This document shows positions 11,350 through 22,300 of a stretch of 64,000 bases of DNA, in pieces. The translations under genes and the position numbers were made by a program. Origin of the DNA: Cunninghamia lanceolata (taxonomy: Eukaryota; Streptophyta; Pinopsida; Cupressales; Cupressaceae); the NCBI GenBank assembly GCA_027924645.1, contig BSBN01000860.1, positions 7,812,001 through 7,876,000 on the forward strand, written 5' to 3'. The number at the start of each line of letters is the position of its first letter. Within the stretch, counting starts at the first letter, position 1. The notes beneath the pieces were generated by a model. That model searched no databases, was not told the origin of the DNA, and saw nothing but the letters and a program-made list of their open reading frames with translations.

Positions 11350-13110
11350 CTATAGCACCATTTGATTTAAGTTTTGTTTTGTAAACCCATTTGTAACCAA
11401 TAACATTCTACCTTTGGGCCGGGGCACAAGTTCCCAAGTTTCATTATCTAACAATGCATCATATTCTTCTTTCATAGCTTGCTCCCATTCTTTCTTTCCT
11501 CTAGCTTGCTCATATGAGATTGGGTCATTTACTTGTAATACTTTGGCCATGAGAGCACTACCATTCCTTCCTTGGATCTTTGAGCCTTGTCTATATATTT
11601 CTACAACGCTCATTGTCTTCTGTCTAGCTGAAATGTCATCTTCATCATCACTACCTGCAGAAAATGGCTGATTACATGCATTAGCAGTTTCATTTTCAAT
11701 AGTATTATCATCATTTATAATGGTGCACACCTCATCCTCATCAATATTGGCTCCATTTCTTTCTAAAATATCAAAAAAATGAGAAGCATTTGTTGTTGTA
11801 GACTGAGAGGAAATGGCTGTAAGTTGTGAATACTCATCAAACTTTACATCTTTACTAACAAAGACCTTTTTTGTTGTCAAATCATATAACCTATAAGCCT
11901 TTGATTCTTCACTATAACCCACAAACAAACACTTATGACTCTTTGGTTCTAACTTTTCCCTCTTTTCATCAGGAATGTGTGCCCAAGTAGTACACCCAAA
12001 TACTTTAAAATACCCAATGTGAGGCTTTCTACCACTCCATGCTTCTTTAGGGGTGATATTTGTGAGAGCTTTAGTAGGGATTCTATTCACAATATATGTA
12101 GCACAAGAAACAGCCAAACCCCAAAATTTGTTATGCAAACTTTTAAAATACAACATACAATGAGCCATTTCTAAAAGAGTTCTATTCATTCGTTCAGCTA
12201 CCCCATTTTGTTGAGGAGTATAAGGAACTGTTCTTTGCACCTTAATACCACAATTTTCACAAAATGACTCAAATGCATAATTGCAATATTCACCCCCATT
12301 ATCTTTCCTTAAACACTTAATTCTTTTTCCACTTTGATTTTCAACTAATGCCTTAAACTTTTGAAAGACTTCAAATACTTCATTTTTCCTTTCCAAAAAA
12401 TAAACCCATACTCTCCTACTGTAATCATCAATAAAAGTGAGAAGATACCTGGCACCTGAAAGTGAAGGATACCCTGGTTCACATAGATCACTATGAATGA
12501 GCTGCAACAGATAATTAGCTCTCCATGCTTTGCCTGAATCAAAAGGATCTCGATGATGTTTGCCTAACACACATCCTTCACACACACCTTCAGAAGCTGA
12601 AATTTTTGTTAATCCTCTAACCATATCCATTCTAGCCATGTCTTGTAATTTTCTATAATTTATATGTCCAAGTCTAGCATGCCAAAGTTTTGACATATCA
12701 TCAGTTTGAGCAATAAAAACATGAGAGAGTGTGTATTCATTATCAACAAACCCCACAAATTTAAATAGACTCTCTTTATGATCAACTCTACCAATAGCAA
12801 TTATATTGCTTGAGTCTTTTCTATCTCTAACAATAACTTGATCAGCAGTGACAACAAACTCATATCCAGCTTGGACAATTCTATATACTGAAATAAGATT
12901 CACCCCTAATCCTTCAACCAGTAAAACATTTTTCAAAGACCCATTTGTTACATTAACAGTCCCTGTTCATAAAATTGGAAGTCTCATTTTATTACCAATA
13001 GTAATTTCTTGATCTGATTTCTTCCCTTTATAAAAATTAATAAACAAATATATATCCCCAGTCATGTGATATGATGCCCCTAAATCTAAAATCCATTCTT
13101 TATTAGAATC
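11350..13110 (-). pseudogene. Copia protease and integrase, broken
   Basis: The protease motif on the minus strand near 13074-13091 is DLGAS, where DSGAS would be usual. It is followed by a TGA near 12967 and then a long open stretch (12936-11350). That stretch holds the GAG-pre-integrase zinc-binding H/C residues (HARLGHINYRKLQ, CEGCVLGKHH) and the integrase core with all three catalytic acids: HSDLC, RKDNGGEY and PYTPQQNGVAERMN. A GKT-like KPHIGYFKVFGC stretch follows. The frame is lost just before RT at about 11350. Confidence 0.87.
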
Positions 13111-13281
13111 TGAAGCAAAGTATCCCCCCTTAACACTACTTGCAGGTCTAGCAATTACCTTCTTATTTGATTTCTCTTGCCTTTTTAGAGAGATGACTAC
13201 GAAGCTATGCCTATCCTTCTTGCCATCCTTGATCCTTTCTTATTTGGGCTTGTATTGCTGCCTTTCATTGTCCCTCTTCTT

Positions 13282-14081
13282 CAAACAAAATTTATCTATG
13301 TGATTCTCACCTCCACAATACCTACAAATAATGGGTTTTTTTTTTAACTTGTTTTTCTACACGATTATTTCTAGAAAAATGGTTAGAACCATCATTATTT
13401 TGAAATTTATAATTTCCTTTCCAATTCTTCTTTCCATCATATCTAGAAAATTTACTCTTAGCTACATATGCATGATTCTTCTTAATGTATTCTTCTTTAA
13501 TAAGCTAAACCTCTTCATCTAAAACAAACTTACAAATTGATCAAAAGTTTGCTGGGGGTATTGGGATTTAGTTGAAGAACCATTTTCCTTGATTCCTTAA
13601 ATACCTTGTATGGCTGGGGAAGCTTACTTTCAACCATTGTAATCAATTGAAAATCTTTTTTTGCATATTCAACACCTATTTTCTTCAGCTGGGCATTTAA
13701 AAATGTAACTTCATTGAAGTAATCAGTCATTTTTTCAAAATCAGAAGGAGCTAAATTCACCAATTTGTCTTCTATACTAAACATGCTAGCAATATCTGCA
13801 TCTTTATAATCTTTTTCCAAACTCTCCCACAGCTCTATTGGATTATCAATATCAACAAATCTTCTATTGAGATTGGGGCTTAAAGCTTTACCAATAATAC
13901 CTCTAGCTTGTTCCAACTTGCATTTCCATAGCTCCTTTTCTTTTTCACTTTGGGGTTCTCCAATTTCCTTGTTCACTATCCTCCATAGAGCCTTTTCTCT
14001 CAGAGTATTCTTGACTGCAATCTTCCAATCTGTAAAACCACTTCCATCAAATATTGGCAACACTTCATTTGTTGAGCCCAT
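13282..14081 (-). pseudogene. Copia gag with zinc knuckle, broken
   Basis: The capsid-like part starts at ATG 14081 (MGSTNEVLPIFDG) and runs open to 13530 with typical UBN2/gag features: DGSGFTDWK, LWESLEKDYKD and a KLPQPYK-like end. After stops and a likely frameshift, the nucleocapsid zinc knuckle CRYCGGENHIDKFC (CX2CX4HX4C) is read at 13282-13328. An upstream open extension to 14132 is unlikely to be used because the conserved start is at 14081. Confidence 0.82.
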
Positions 14082-14209
14082 GTTAGTCAAAAAAATAGTC
14101 TTCAAACAAATATCACTCCAGCAATATGACAACCCTACAAAGAAATATCACTTCCAGCAATCTATCTACCCTGTAGTTGAACCTGGAAAAACAAATCTAG
14201 ATGAACTTG

Positions 14210-14221
14210 GCTCTGATACCA
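14210..14221 (-). promoter_or_regulatory. Primer binding site of the copia element
   Basis: The element strand reads TGGTATCAGAGCCAAG immediately inside the 5' LTR, matching the 3' end of initiator Met tRNA, the standard copia primer. Confidence 0.88.
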
Positions 14222-14559
14222 TGAAAAAAATAGCCCCAAGACAATAAAAAACATAACAAAAATTGTAATAGACTGAAAGAAAACAGGGCAAAATAGAGTT
14301 AGATAACTCAGAAATATATTCATCTAGCTTGCATTACATCCAAAATGTTATATCCAGCAACTGTCTCTAATCACATATATATAGCTATAGAAGCTCTGAA
14401 GCCTAGAAGCTTCTGGCTTTCTAGATAACTCTAAAATCCTAGAATGTTCCTTTCTAGAATAGCTGGAAGCTTCTCCCTTTCTAGATAACTTGGAATGTTC
14501 TTTGGAAGACTTCTAGAAATATTTTGTCTTTTTCTAGACAATCTTAACTATCCCTAACA
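14222..14559 (-). repeat. 5' LTR of the copia element in the CNL gene
   Basis: 338 bp, pairing with 9592-9926. The outer end adjoins the CACCA target duplication. Confidence 0.92.
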
Positions 14560-14564
14560 CACCA

Positions 14565-16108
14565 TGAAGATTTTAAAGCTAAGTTATGACTCTCTTCCTC
14601 CCTATCTTAAATCTTGCTTTGCTTATTTTTCTTTCTTTCCAGAGGACACACATATTTCTTTTTCTAATTTTAGAATTGAGGGAGCTATATACGATGACTA
14701 TGTGATATATTTGTGGATAACGGAAGGCTTTATTCCGCAAGAAAAAGACACAGAACAGTGGGATATTGGGTCAAATTATTTACATGAACTTGAAAAATTA
14801 TGTTTGCTGGAAGTAAACAGAGTTTTAGGTTGTTACACTATACATGAATTGTTGCTTGATCTGGTTGTAAATATATGTAAAGAACATGAGTGTGAATTTG
14901 ATCTTCCCTTCAAAGAAACAAGTTGCCATAGGTTGTTACTACCTAAAAGAGGTTTAGATGCTAATGCAATTTCAAAAAGTCATCTTCATTGTCAGTGATT
15001 TCTTCGCACCCTATCATTCTCTCAAAATCCTGACATCACAAGTATTCCGCAACACTTGTTTGATCATCTAAGAGTACTTCGCGTTCTTGACTTCAGATGC
15101 ACTAGCATCTCTACATTGCCAGAATGTGTTGGTAACTTGAAGCTTCTAAAGGTTTTGAATTTGTCTCAAACACAGATTAGGGAGGTGCTGAATTGTGTTA
15201 GAAGACTCAAGAGTCTTCAGTTTCTTGATGTTTCAGATTGCACAAGCCTACAACATGTACCTCACTGGATAGGTGAGCTCCAATGTCTTTCCCATTTCAA
15301 TGTAGATGGATCATCCTCAGAGGAGCTTGTTGAGGGTCATATGCCCAAGGGAATATCACAACTCTCGAGTCTAAGGACATTGAGATCATATTTCTTCCCA
15401 TTGTCTATTGACGAGAATGAATTCTTAAATCTTAAAGATGTTGGCAATTTGATCAATGTCCAAGAAATAAAATTTTGTTTAGAAGATGTATGGGGATTGA
15501 GAAGTGTAGAACATGGTATCCTTGACTGTCTGGTAAAAATGCGAATTCTGGGAGTGGAGAATAGGATTCCTGTAGCGGAGGGTGATACAAAAGAATCCAC
15601 TCTTCCAGCATTCCCAAAAAAAATGAATGTTATGAAAGATATTCAACAACTTGAACTGTTGCGTTTCTCTGTGCCAAGTTGGATATGTAGAATGGAAAAT
15701 CTGACAGAAGTTGTATTGAGGGAGTGCACAGATTACCCATCACTCCAAAAGATGCCCAACTTACATGCATTATATTTGGTTGGTAATTCGAAATGCACCG
15801 AATTGCCAAAGAACTTTGGAGAGAGCAGGGGATTTCCTAAGCTGGTTAAGCTAGTGATTGATGTCTTCCCTCTTTTAAAGGATTTTCTGGCATTGGAAGA
15901 GGAAGCGATGCAACATTTGGAAGGACTAACGATATGGAATTGTCCGCGGGTGAAGAAAGTTCCAGAGGTATTGGAGCAGCTAAGCAGACTAAAGGAGATA
16001 TGGGTTGACGAGGCAAGTGGTGAGTTCGAGGAGAGGTTAAAGGAAGGCGGGGAAGATCAGAATAAAATCAAAGCTAATAATCCCCACATCCAGATCATAC
16101 TTTGTTGA
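14565..16108 (+). pseudogene. CNL immune receptor, 3' part (end of NB-ARC and LRR), broken
   Basis: This continues the gene interrupted at 9591 in the same frame; both parts together are 916 codons including the stop at 16106. It opens with the RNBS-D region (LPPYLKSCFAYFSFFPED), then the winged-helix segment (YLWITEGFIPQ) and an MHD-position motif read as IHELLLDL instead of the usual MHDLLHDL. A TGA at 14996, one C-to-T step from Arg, breaks the frame just before the leucine-rich repeats; the LRR part (from about 15056: LRVLRVLDF, LKLLKVLNLSQTQI, LKSLQFLDVSDC, LTEVVLRECTDYPSL) then runs open to the end. The receptor would recognise pathogen effectors in the cytosol. Three stops plus the insertion make it a pseudogene, though short products from either half cannot be excluded. 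Confidence 0.88.
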
Positions 16109-16687
16109 CCAGGATCGTTGGTATTGCGTAAGATACTTTCCTTCAATTTATATTGAAAAATTTGACTATCTATTTAGAATATATGTTTTATCAAATTTTT
16201 TTCTAACATAAAGAGGACACCATGACATGTTTTTGGCATGGAAAAAGGAATATTTAATGAAGGTATGATTTGATTTTAGTTTGATTCATAATTTTAATTA
16301 AAATATAATTATTTTTAAATTTTTTTAAAGTGTAAATATAATTTATATATATTTTTTATTAAAATAATTTGGTTAATAGTTTAATATATATTATTTTTTA
16401 AAGAAAGCTTGTTGCAAAACCTCCCAAAAATGCAGGAAGCACTTACCCAAAGGTGCTAGTCTCTGCATATGGGGCAACAAACGCCATACAAAATAAGCAC
16501 AACAAAACACACATATTTGAAGACACAGAGAAAACACGGCAAACAAGCGATGGTGTGTTGCCTATTTCTAGGCTCATCACCATCTCAGGCACATTATAGG
16601 CACACACCAATGATTGGGCTTTGCCACAACAATCGCCGAAAACACGCTTAAGGGTTGAGTTAGTCACAAAACCGCTCCCTGCCTCCG

Positions 16688-16803
16688 TAGAGGACTTTTG
16701 AAAATGATAGGATGATGCAATCTACTCCGAGAAGTACACCATCCCCACCTCCGTAGAGGGCTTAAGAAAAATGATATGCTCGATATCCCACCTCCGTAGT
16801 GGG
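16688..16803. repeat. Three spaced copies of a CCTCCGTAGAGG palindrome
   Basis: The 12-mer CCTCCGTAGAGG (CCTC and GAGG arms around CGTA) occurs twice and a one-base variant CCTCCGTAGTGG once, each followed by (A/G)(G/A)(C/G)CTT-type sequence and spaced roughly 45-70 bp. Confidence 0.6.
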
Positions 16804-16927
16804 CTTACATGATTGATTGATTGATTGATTGATTGCAAACAAACTCAAGATACACGATGCACTACCCAAGAGCGCAGGTCACTGCATTTGAGGTCAAACA
16901 CATTGCTAATATCTATAACAGACAACT

Positions 16928-16991
16928 TACCTTATATGCCCCCACCTTAAGGTGGTTGATATCAGTTATTGATATCAAGCATGTTAAGGTA
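16928..16991. repeat. Nested inverted repeats able to form a three-way junction
   Basis: An outer stem TACCTTA (16928-16934) pairs with TAAGGTA (16985-16991). Inside are two adjoining perfect inverted repeats: CCACCTTAAGGTGG (16942-16955) and TTGATATCA, loop GTTAT, TGATATCAA (16956-16978). Confidence 0.7.
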
Positions 16992-18141
16992 GGAAGAAAA
17001 CACATAAGGGAACACTGACTTTCACAAAGCCCATGCCCCTCGGAGGTGACGTGTACTTTACGATCACCAAATGTTCCCACAAACACATCCCTGCAAGAAA
17101 CATGTTAGTGTCTACAACATCATGATAAACAACAACATCAATGCATATGATTAACCACACAAAGAGCCAAGGTTATACAATGAATTCAGAATTTGAGGAT
17201 AACCGTAAGGCTATATCACGAAGCTCTCTGAATCGAGTACCGCCAAGGCTAGATTCAAAGGCAAACAAAGGTACATAGAGCAACAGTATTGTTAAGGTTT
17301 GTAAATGTGATAGAAACATCATCAAATTCACTATGTGGAAAGCACAAGTGCTTCCACTAGCCAAGAGTCGGATAAGATATACAACCCCATCGTCATATTA
17401 GGAACTAAGTCCAGTTTTTGATTGCTCTCGAAAGGGACACTAGGTCTGCAATAGTATAAATGTTTGTCATCATCCACGCGCTAGATGGAAACACTAGAGG
17501 AAGGGAAATAATAAATAAGAGAGGAGAAACAAGTGTCTTAGGGATAGTCACATAGGAGAGTGCCCCCAAGTCACCAACCATGACGCTATGTCCGCAAGAC
17601 ACAACACACAACAATGAAATTAGAGAGAGAGCAATTTAGAAGAATGATGATACAAATAGAAGGTCATAATAGAGGTGGTCTCCTGGTATCCCGAACCTTA
17701 CAGGAGAATTTGAGGTCATCCCAGGAGGCCTAAACAACACATAACACATCACGGGGGAAGCACATCACAAGAGAGATAAAGGGTTAGAGATACTTACTTG
17801 AAGGGCCCCTGGCAGGCTAGAAATTGTCTATAAGCAAATCATCGTCGTCATCTTCCCACTCCCTAATGATGGTGGATAGTGGGACATATGGTACCATAGC
17901 TAAATTCATATCTTGTTCGTCATGTTGTTCATCGTTAGGATTGTTTTTGTTTGGTTGAATGTTGGGATCAATGTTTTCTTGTTGAGAGGCAAGGTTTATA
18001 GCATATTCTTGTCTTCTTTTTCGTCTTTCTCCTGCTTTTCTGTTTCTCTTTCTTCGACCACTTCTCTTGTAAGACAGGGCCTTTCTCTTTTGTCATTTTT
18101 TGCAAATTAGAAGATGAAGCACCAGGATCAAACCTCATTTG

Positions 18142-18927
18142 TCACGGTGGAACATTTTGTTGTTGACAATGATCTCCTGATCCTTGTAAGGATTTCGGGG
18201 GAGGAACCTCAGCATAGGGACCTTGTCCTTTCAGTCTAAAGTTCTCTTCACATGCAGGTTGATTCTGTTTTGTCATTTCTTGTGTAGGAGGACTAGGTGC
18301 TGGATGTAATAGTTTCACTTTGTAATTTCTATAGCTCAAAAATGTGAAGACTGTTCCTAGCTCTAATTTGTCGTTATTTTTGTTGCAAAAGTAATCCAAT
18401 GTGAAGTGTTGTTGTGTAGTTGGAGGTTTGTATGTATTTCGATAAATGACATGCACTTGTCCATTCAAAGGAAATTTAACACATTTATAAATAGTCGAAG
18501 GGACTGCTTTCATAATATTTAACCAAGGGATTCCAAGTTTTATGTCAAAGGTATCAGCATCGGGGGTAATAACGAACCATTGTTCAACATGTTTCTCAAA
18601 TACTATTACTAACAATGAAATCTTACCCAATGGTTTCTTTAAGGTTCCCGTATGTGTTTTAATCATCAAGTTCGAAAGGTTATAAGGACCTTGTATTAAT
18701 TGATTTGAGAAGAGGAATTTTTCAGTGGCAATGTTGGTTATGCTATTAGGATCGATAAGAGTTCCATCCACATTGTTTCCCATTATTTTCACGGTGATGT
18801 AAAGAGGTCCTTTAGAATCACCGATTGTTCTATCATGAGGTGTAAAGATAATTTCAGGCTTAGGTGCTTTTCTTTTCATGTAAGGTCTAGGAGGGATCCT
18901 ACTATTGTTATTGTGATTAGAGGCCAT
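18142..18927 (-). pseudogene. Retropepsin-like ORF of a Ty3/gypsy-type fragment
   Basis: A 261-codon open frame starts at ATG 18927. Residues about 50-160 look like the retropepsin domain of Tat/Athila-type gypsy polyproteins. The flap/C-terminal part is clear (FVITPDADTFDIKLGIPW, then AVPSTIYKCVKFPLNGQ), comparable with the family pattern of an LLGRPWIH motif followed by AVPSSLHQ. The expected catalytic D-(T/S)-G is read as LIDPNS, so the active-site Ser/Thr-Gly is lost. No gag lies between the upstream leader and this ORF, and no RT follows on the left. It is either a deletion product or a non-autonomous element; with the catalytic triplet lost it is probably not an active protease. Confidence 0.6.
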
Positions 18928-20368
18928 GTATTTGTGCTCAAATTAATGCCAAATCAGATTTTGAAAGCTTTGCAAAATAGGTGCAAAAGATAAGAGCAAA
19001 AATAGCCCAGAATGTTTGTTTTTCAATACTTTTTCAATGCAAATGAATGAACCGAAAGGTGCTATGAGGATTTCAGTCAAGGGAAGCAAGTTATATGTCT
19101 GATATGAGTCCAAAATAGAAACAATTTCACTCTCAACACACTCTTTATGCAAATCTAAGATAATGCCAAGTTGATTATAGTGAAAATATGTCAAAATAGA
19201 CACTTTTTTCACCAAAATTCAATGTAAGAGAGCATAACAAAGGGTGTTGTGAGGAAAATGATGATGGATAGAAAATAATATCAGTAATGACAGCCACTTA
19301 GTTCCAAAATAACCAGCACAACATGCTTTTAGTGTAAAGCAGGTCAAACCCTAGTGAAAATATAGCAAAATAGGCTATTTTTCACAGTTTCTTCAACTCC
19401 AAGACCTAGCAAGAGAGGTGTTGTAAGGAATTTTAGGAGGGAAAGAAAATAATATAAATAATATTAGTCACCGCAATCCATAAAAATGATAACAACACAC
19501 TTGGAGTGCAAACTAGGTCAAATCCTAGGGCGAAAATGGTCAAAATATGTGGTTTTTTGCAAAATTTTCACTACAAGAGCCCAATAAAGAGGTGTTGTGA
19601 ATCTTTTATGAGGGGAAGAAAATGATAACCTTAATAATAGAAAAATAATGCCAAAATATCTTTCACAACACACTTATGGTGCAAGTTTATGAAGTCAATA
19701 AGGCCAAATTTAGTGAAAATTGTTGTTTTTGAAGCCCTAGGTTTGAGGTCTTGAGAAAAAATGCTATGCAAATGGTCTGAAGTCTGATTTTTTTATGGGA
19801 ATTACATACTCTCAGATCTGAAAATGATTTTCAAGCTCAAACATGCAAAATGCCCCTGCAAATTTAATGAAAATGCACCAAAATTGCTAGTTTTTATTGA
19901 AATTTTCTATGTAAAATTGCAAATAATTTAAATCTAAATGTAAATTCACACCAAAATGCAAGACTATAGTCACATGTAAATTTGAATGAGCCTCTAAAAT
20001 CAGTATAAAAATTTGATAAAAGATTTTGCCTACAAACCCTAGATTTTGGAATTACTAGGTTATCTAAAAATTGTCAAAATTTCCACAAAACCCTAGCAAT
20101 TAAATGATGAAAATGCAATGTAAGTTTCTGGTTTTTTGGATTTTTTTGTATCTTATATCAGATCTAATGAAAAAATCATGAATTAGGAAAATTTAGGAAT
20201 GATTGATGCAATTTAGTAAGCCCAACAATGCATTTTTTTTGTATTTTTCCAATTTTTCAATTTTTTTGAATTTTTCGCAATGCAATAAAATAAATGACTA
20301 TATGAATGAATGAAATCACACCAAATCTTCAAACAAACACTTAGCAAGTTACAATTTAAGTTCAAAAA
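18928..20368 (-). other. Long repeat-rich leader upstream of the retropepsin ORF
   Basis: Between the ORF start and the PBS-like site at 20369 lie about 1.4 kb without coding potential. It is AT-rich on the plus strand and built partly from a degenerate repeat of about 180 bp (19190-19735). Long non-coding leaders are known in several plant gypsy groups; the assignment here rests on position. Confidence 0.4.
19190..19735. repeat. Three degenerate tandem copies, period about 180 bp
   Basis: The landmarks recur in order three times: TTTTTCACC or TTTTTCACAG, CAAGAG or TAAGAG, GGTGTTGTGA or GGTGTTGTAA, GAAAATAATAT or GAAAATGATAA, ACAACACA(C/T)TT or ACAACATGCTTTT, and GTCAAA(C/T)CCTAG(T/G). A partial fourth copy lies to the left. 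Confidence 0.55.
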
Positions 20369-20381
20369 CACGGGTTCACCA
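20369..20381 (-). promoter_or_regulatory. Candidate primer binding site
   Basis: The minus strand reads TGGTGAACCCGTG a few bases after an LTR-like end CCCTAAACA. It begins with TGG as a tRNA primer site must, but I cannot name the tRNA with confidence. Confidence 0.35.
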
Positions 20382-20384
20382 AAA

Positions 20385-21651
20385 TGTTTAGGGTAAAATT
20401 GGATTTGTTAATCTTTTGTTGTTTAGATGTTAAAATCTGCCTCTCCACTAAACATTGATGGATCTAGAGTCAAGTGGCGAGCACTATCATACCCTAGAGT
20501 CACTTTTAGATCTAGGAAAACTTGGATTAGGGAATTAATTATCAATTTTTCCTTCTCCTGTGCCCAATTAACCATTAAAACCCTAATTATGTAAATACCA
20601 CAACAAATTAATGAATTACGAAAAAAAGCTCTTGCAGACGGGAGTAAAATAACAAATTATAGAGTACCTATTTTTAGGGTTCCAAGGCAGAATAGTTAGG
20701 GACACTGGAGCGGGCGCCCAAGTCCAAGGTACCTACTTTTTTGGGGAATCTGGGCCTCCTTCCAACACTGATCAACCCTGTAACTTCTAATTTCCAGGAT
20801 CTGTCTGCAGAGGACACTAGAGTGAGCGTCCTAGTCCTGGAAGTGCTCTTTTGTCTGACTTTTCTTCAAATCCTAAATCCCTGATGTCTACCCAGCCTTC
20901 CTGCAACTCCACTTTTTCCAAATGCGACACCTGTAACCTACAATCACAAGACTTGGTTTGGGGGTTGTGGTGTTTAGAGGTTTGCCTCAGTTAAACCTCA
21001 GAGGACACGTAAGTCTCCGAACACTGTTGTCAGATAAAGAGGGTGTGCTCTTGTGAGGTAGAGGCCAAAACCAAAGGAATCAATAATAAAAACACAATGA
21101 TGTGTCACCTTGTAGTGAAACTCTCATGGAGGAAGATGCTCTTCATGCCATGAGGAGATTGATGCTCAAATATGCAAATATCAACACACAAAACACACAA
21201 GTCTGCTCTTGCAACACAATAGAAAGCCTTCAATCACCTTAAGAATGCTTAGAGTGCACAATGATCATCTAATTGGAATCTAGTTTACAAATGATTGCCT
21301 AAGCATGTTTATATATGCATCTACAAATACTCCCGCCAAGATATTTGAAATTCAAACTTACTGTGTCGGCAAAGGGACCTAATAACGGTCACTAACCGAC
21401 ACCCAAAAATTGGGGCTGCCCCAAAATAGGGTAGGACTAGGGCATGGGCACCCAAGGCGCCCCCCCCCCCCCCCCCCACTATTTTGGGCAGGGTACAACT
21501 CAAGGGGTCTACCTAGGCCCTATTTGCTAAGGAACCCAGGTCTCATTCCATCAGGGTGTTAAAATATGAACTAAAATGTCCTAAATGCATGCTAAAGATC
21601 CGGGAGCTAAACCTTATGAGGGAAAAGCCCCCATGGGGACATTTTTCAACA
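20385..21651 (-). mobile_element. Possible LTR of the retropepsin element, right end uncertain
   Basis: The plus strand starts TGTTTAGGG next to the PBS-like site; a possible far end is TTTTTCAACA at 21651. No second copy is recognisable, so this is tentative. The block contains two related GACACT(G/A)GAG(C/T)G motifs about 110 bp apart and a poly-C run of 18 (21460-21477). Confidence 0.25.
21416..21491. repeat. Inverted repeat flanking a poly-C run
   Basis: CTGCCCCAAAATAG at 21416-21429 is complementary, with a one-base gap, to CTATTTTGGGCAG at 21479-21491. The 49-nt loop contains the C18 run. Confidence 0.55.
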
Positions 21652-22224
21652 TTACAGTTTCCCATTTACTTGTGATTGCAAAAATGAAATATATATGTTG
21701 CTGGTTTTTATTATATTGTTGTGAGAAAGTTGTAAATAGAAAATAAATATGTTTGTTGTATTTTATTACCGCTGTGAGAAAATCTATATATAATGAGAAT
21801 AATAGCCATTGAAATAAAGTAATGAAGTGGTTGTGTTATTACAATATAAAAGGGGTTATAGTGGTGTGATAATCTTCACTAGTGCATTGTCAAAATAAAA
21901 TAAAAGAGAATAGATATGTTGATGTTCTTATATTATTGCTTGAAAAGATAGTGCTGGTTATTTCAAAAGGAAAGGAAATATGTTGTTCATATTTCAAAAG
22001 AAAATTGATAGTTCAATATACTCTTTATTTTTGCAAAGCAAGGGTTGGTTATGATTTTGTTATTTGTATTCTATTTCGATAGCAAGTTTTTTTTTAAAAA
22101 AAGGGAGATTAGAGATAGCTTGCTTACATTGTTCAAAGAAAAATGCATATTTATGAATATTTAAATATATTCAAGTAATTAAATATACCTACATAGTTAT
22201 CTTTTGTAGATACACACACAGACA

Positions 22225-22300
<76 letters not shown>

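Larger units (their letters stand above)
9592..14559 (-). mobile_element. Ty1/copia retrotransposon inserted in the CNL gene
   Basis: A complete but dead copia element of 4968 bp. Its LTRs are 9592-9926 (3') and 14222-14559 (5'), with ends TGTTAGGG...TTTTCA on the element strand. It is flanked by a 5-bp target duplication CACCA at 9587-9591 and 14560-14564; removing the element and one TSD copy restores the CNL frame. The PBS fits initiator Met tRNA and the PPT is purine-rich. The order gag, protease, integrase, RT, RNase H identifies copia. Coding parts fall in at least three frames with several stops, so it cannot move by itself. The two LTRs differ at about 20 sites by eye, so the insertion is not recent. 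Confidence 0.93.
16109..18141. other. Non-coding stretch downstream of the CNL gene, source unknown
   Basis: The first 300 bp are AT-rich downstream DNA. From about 16420 the composition changes and short palindromes appear: three CCTCCGTAG(A/T)GG words (16690-16800), a GATT microsatellite near 16814-16834 and a three-way-junction inverted repeat (16928-16991). The last part up to 18141 may be the 3' side of the retropepsin fragment at 18142-18927. I recognise no protein in it. Confidence 0.4.
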
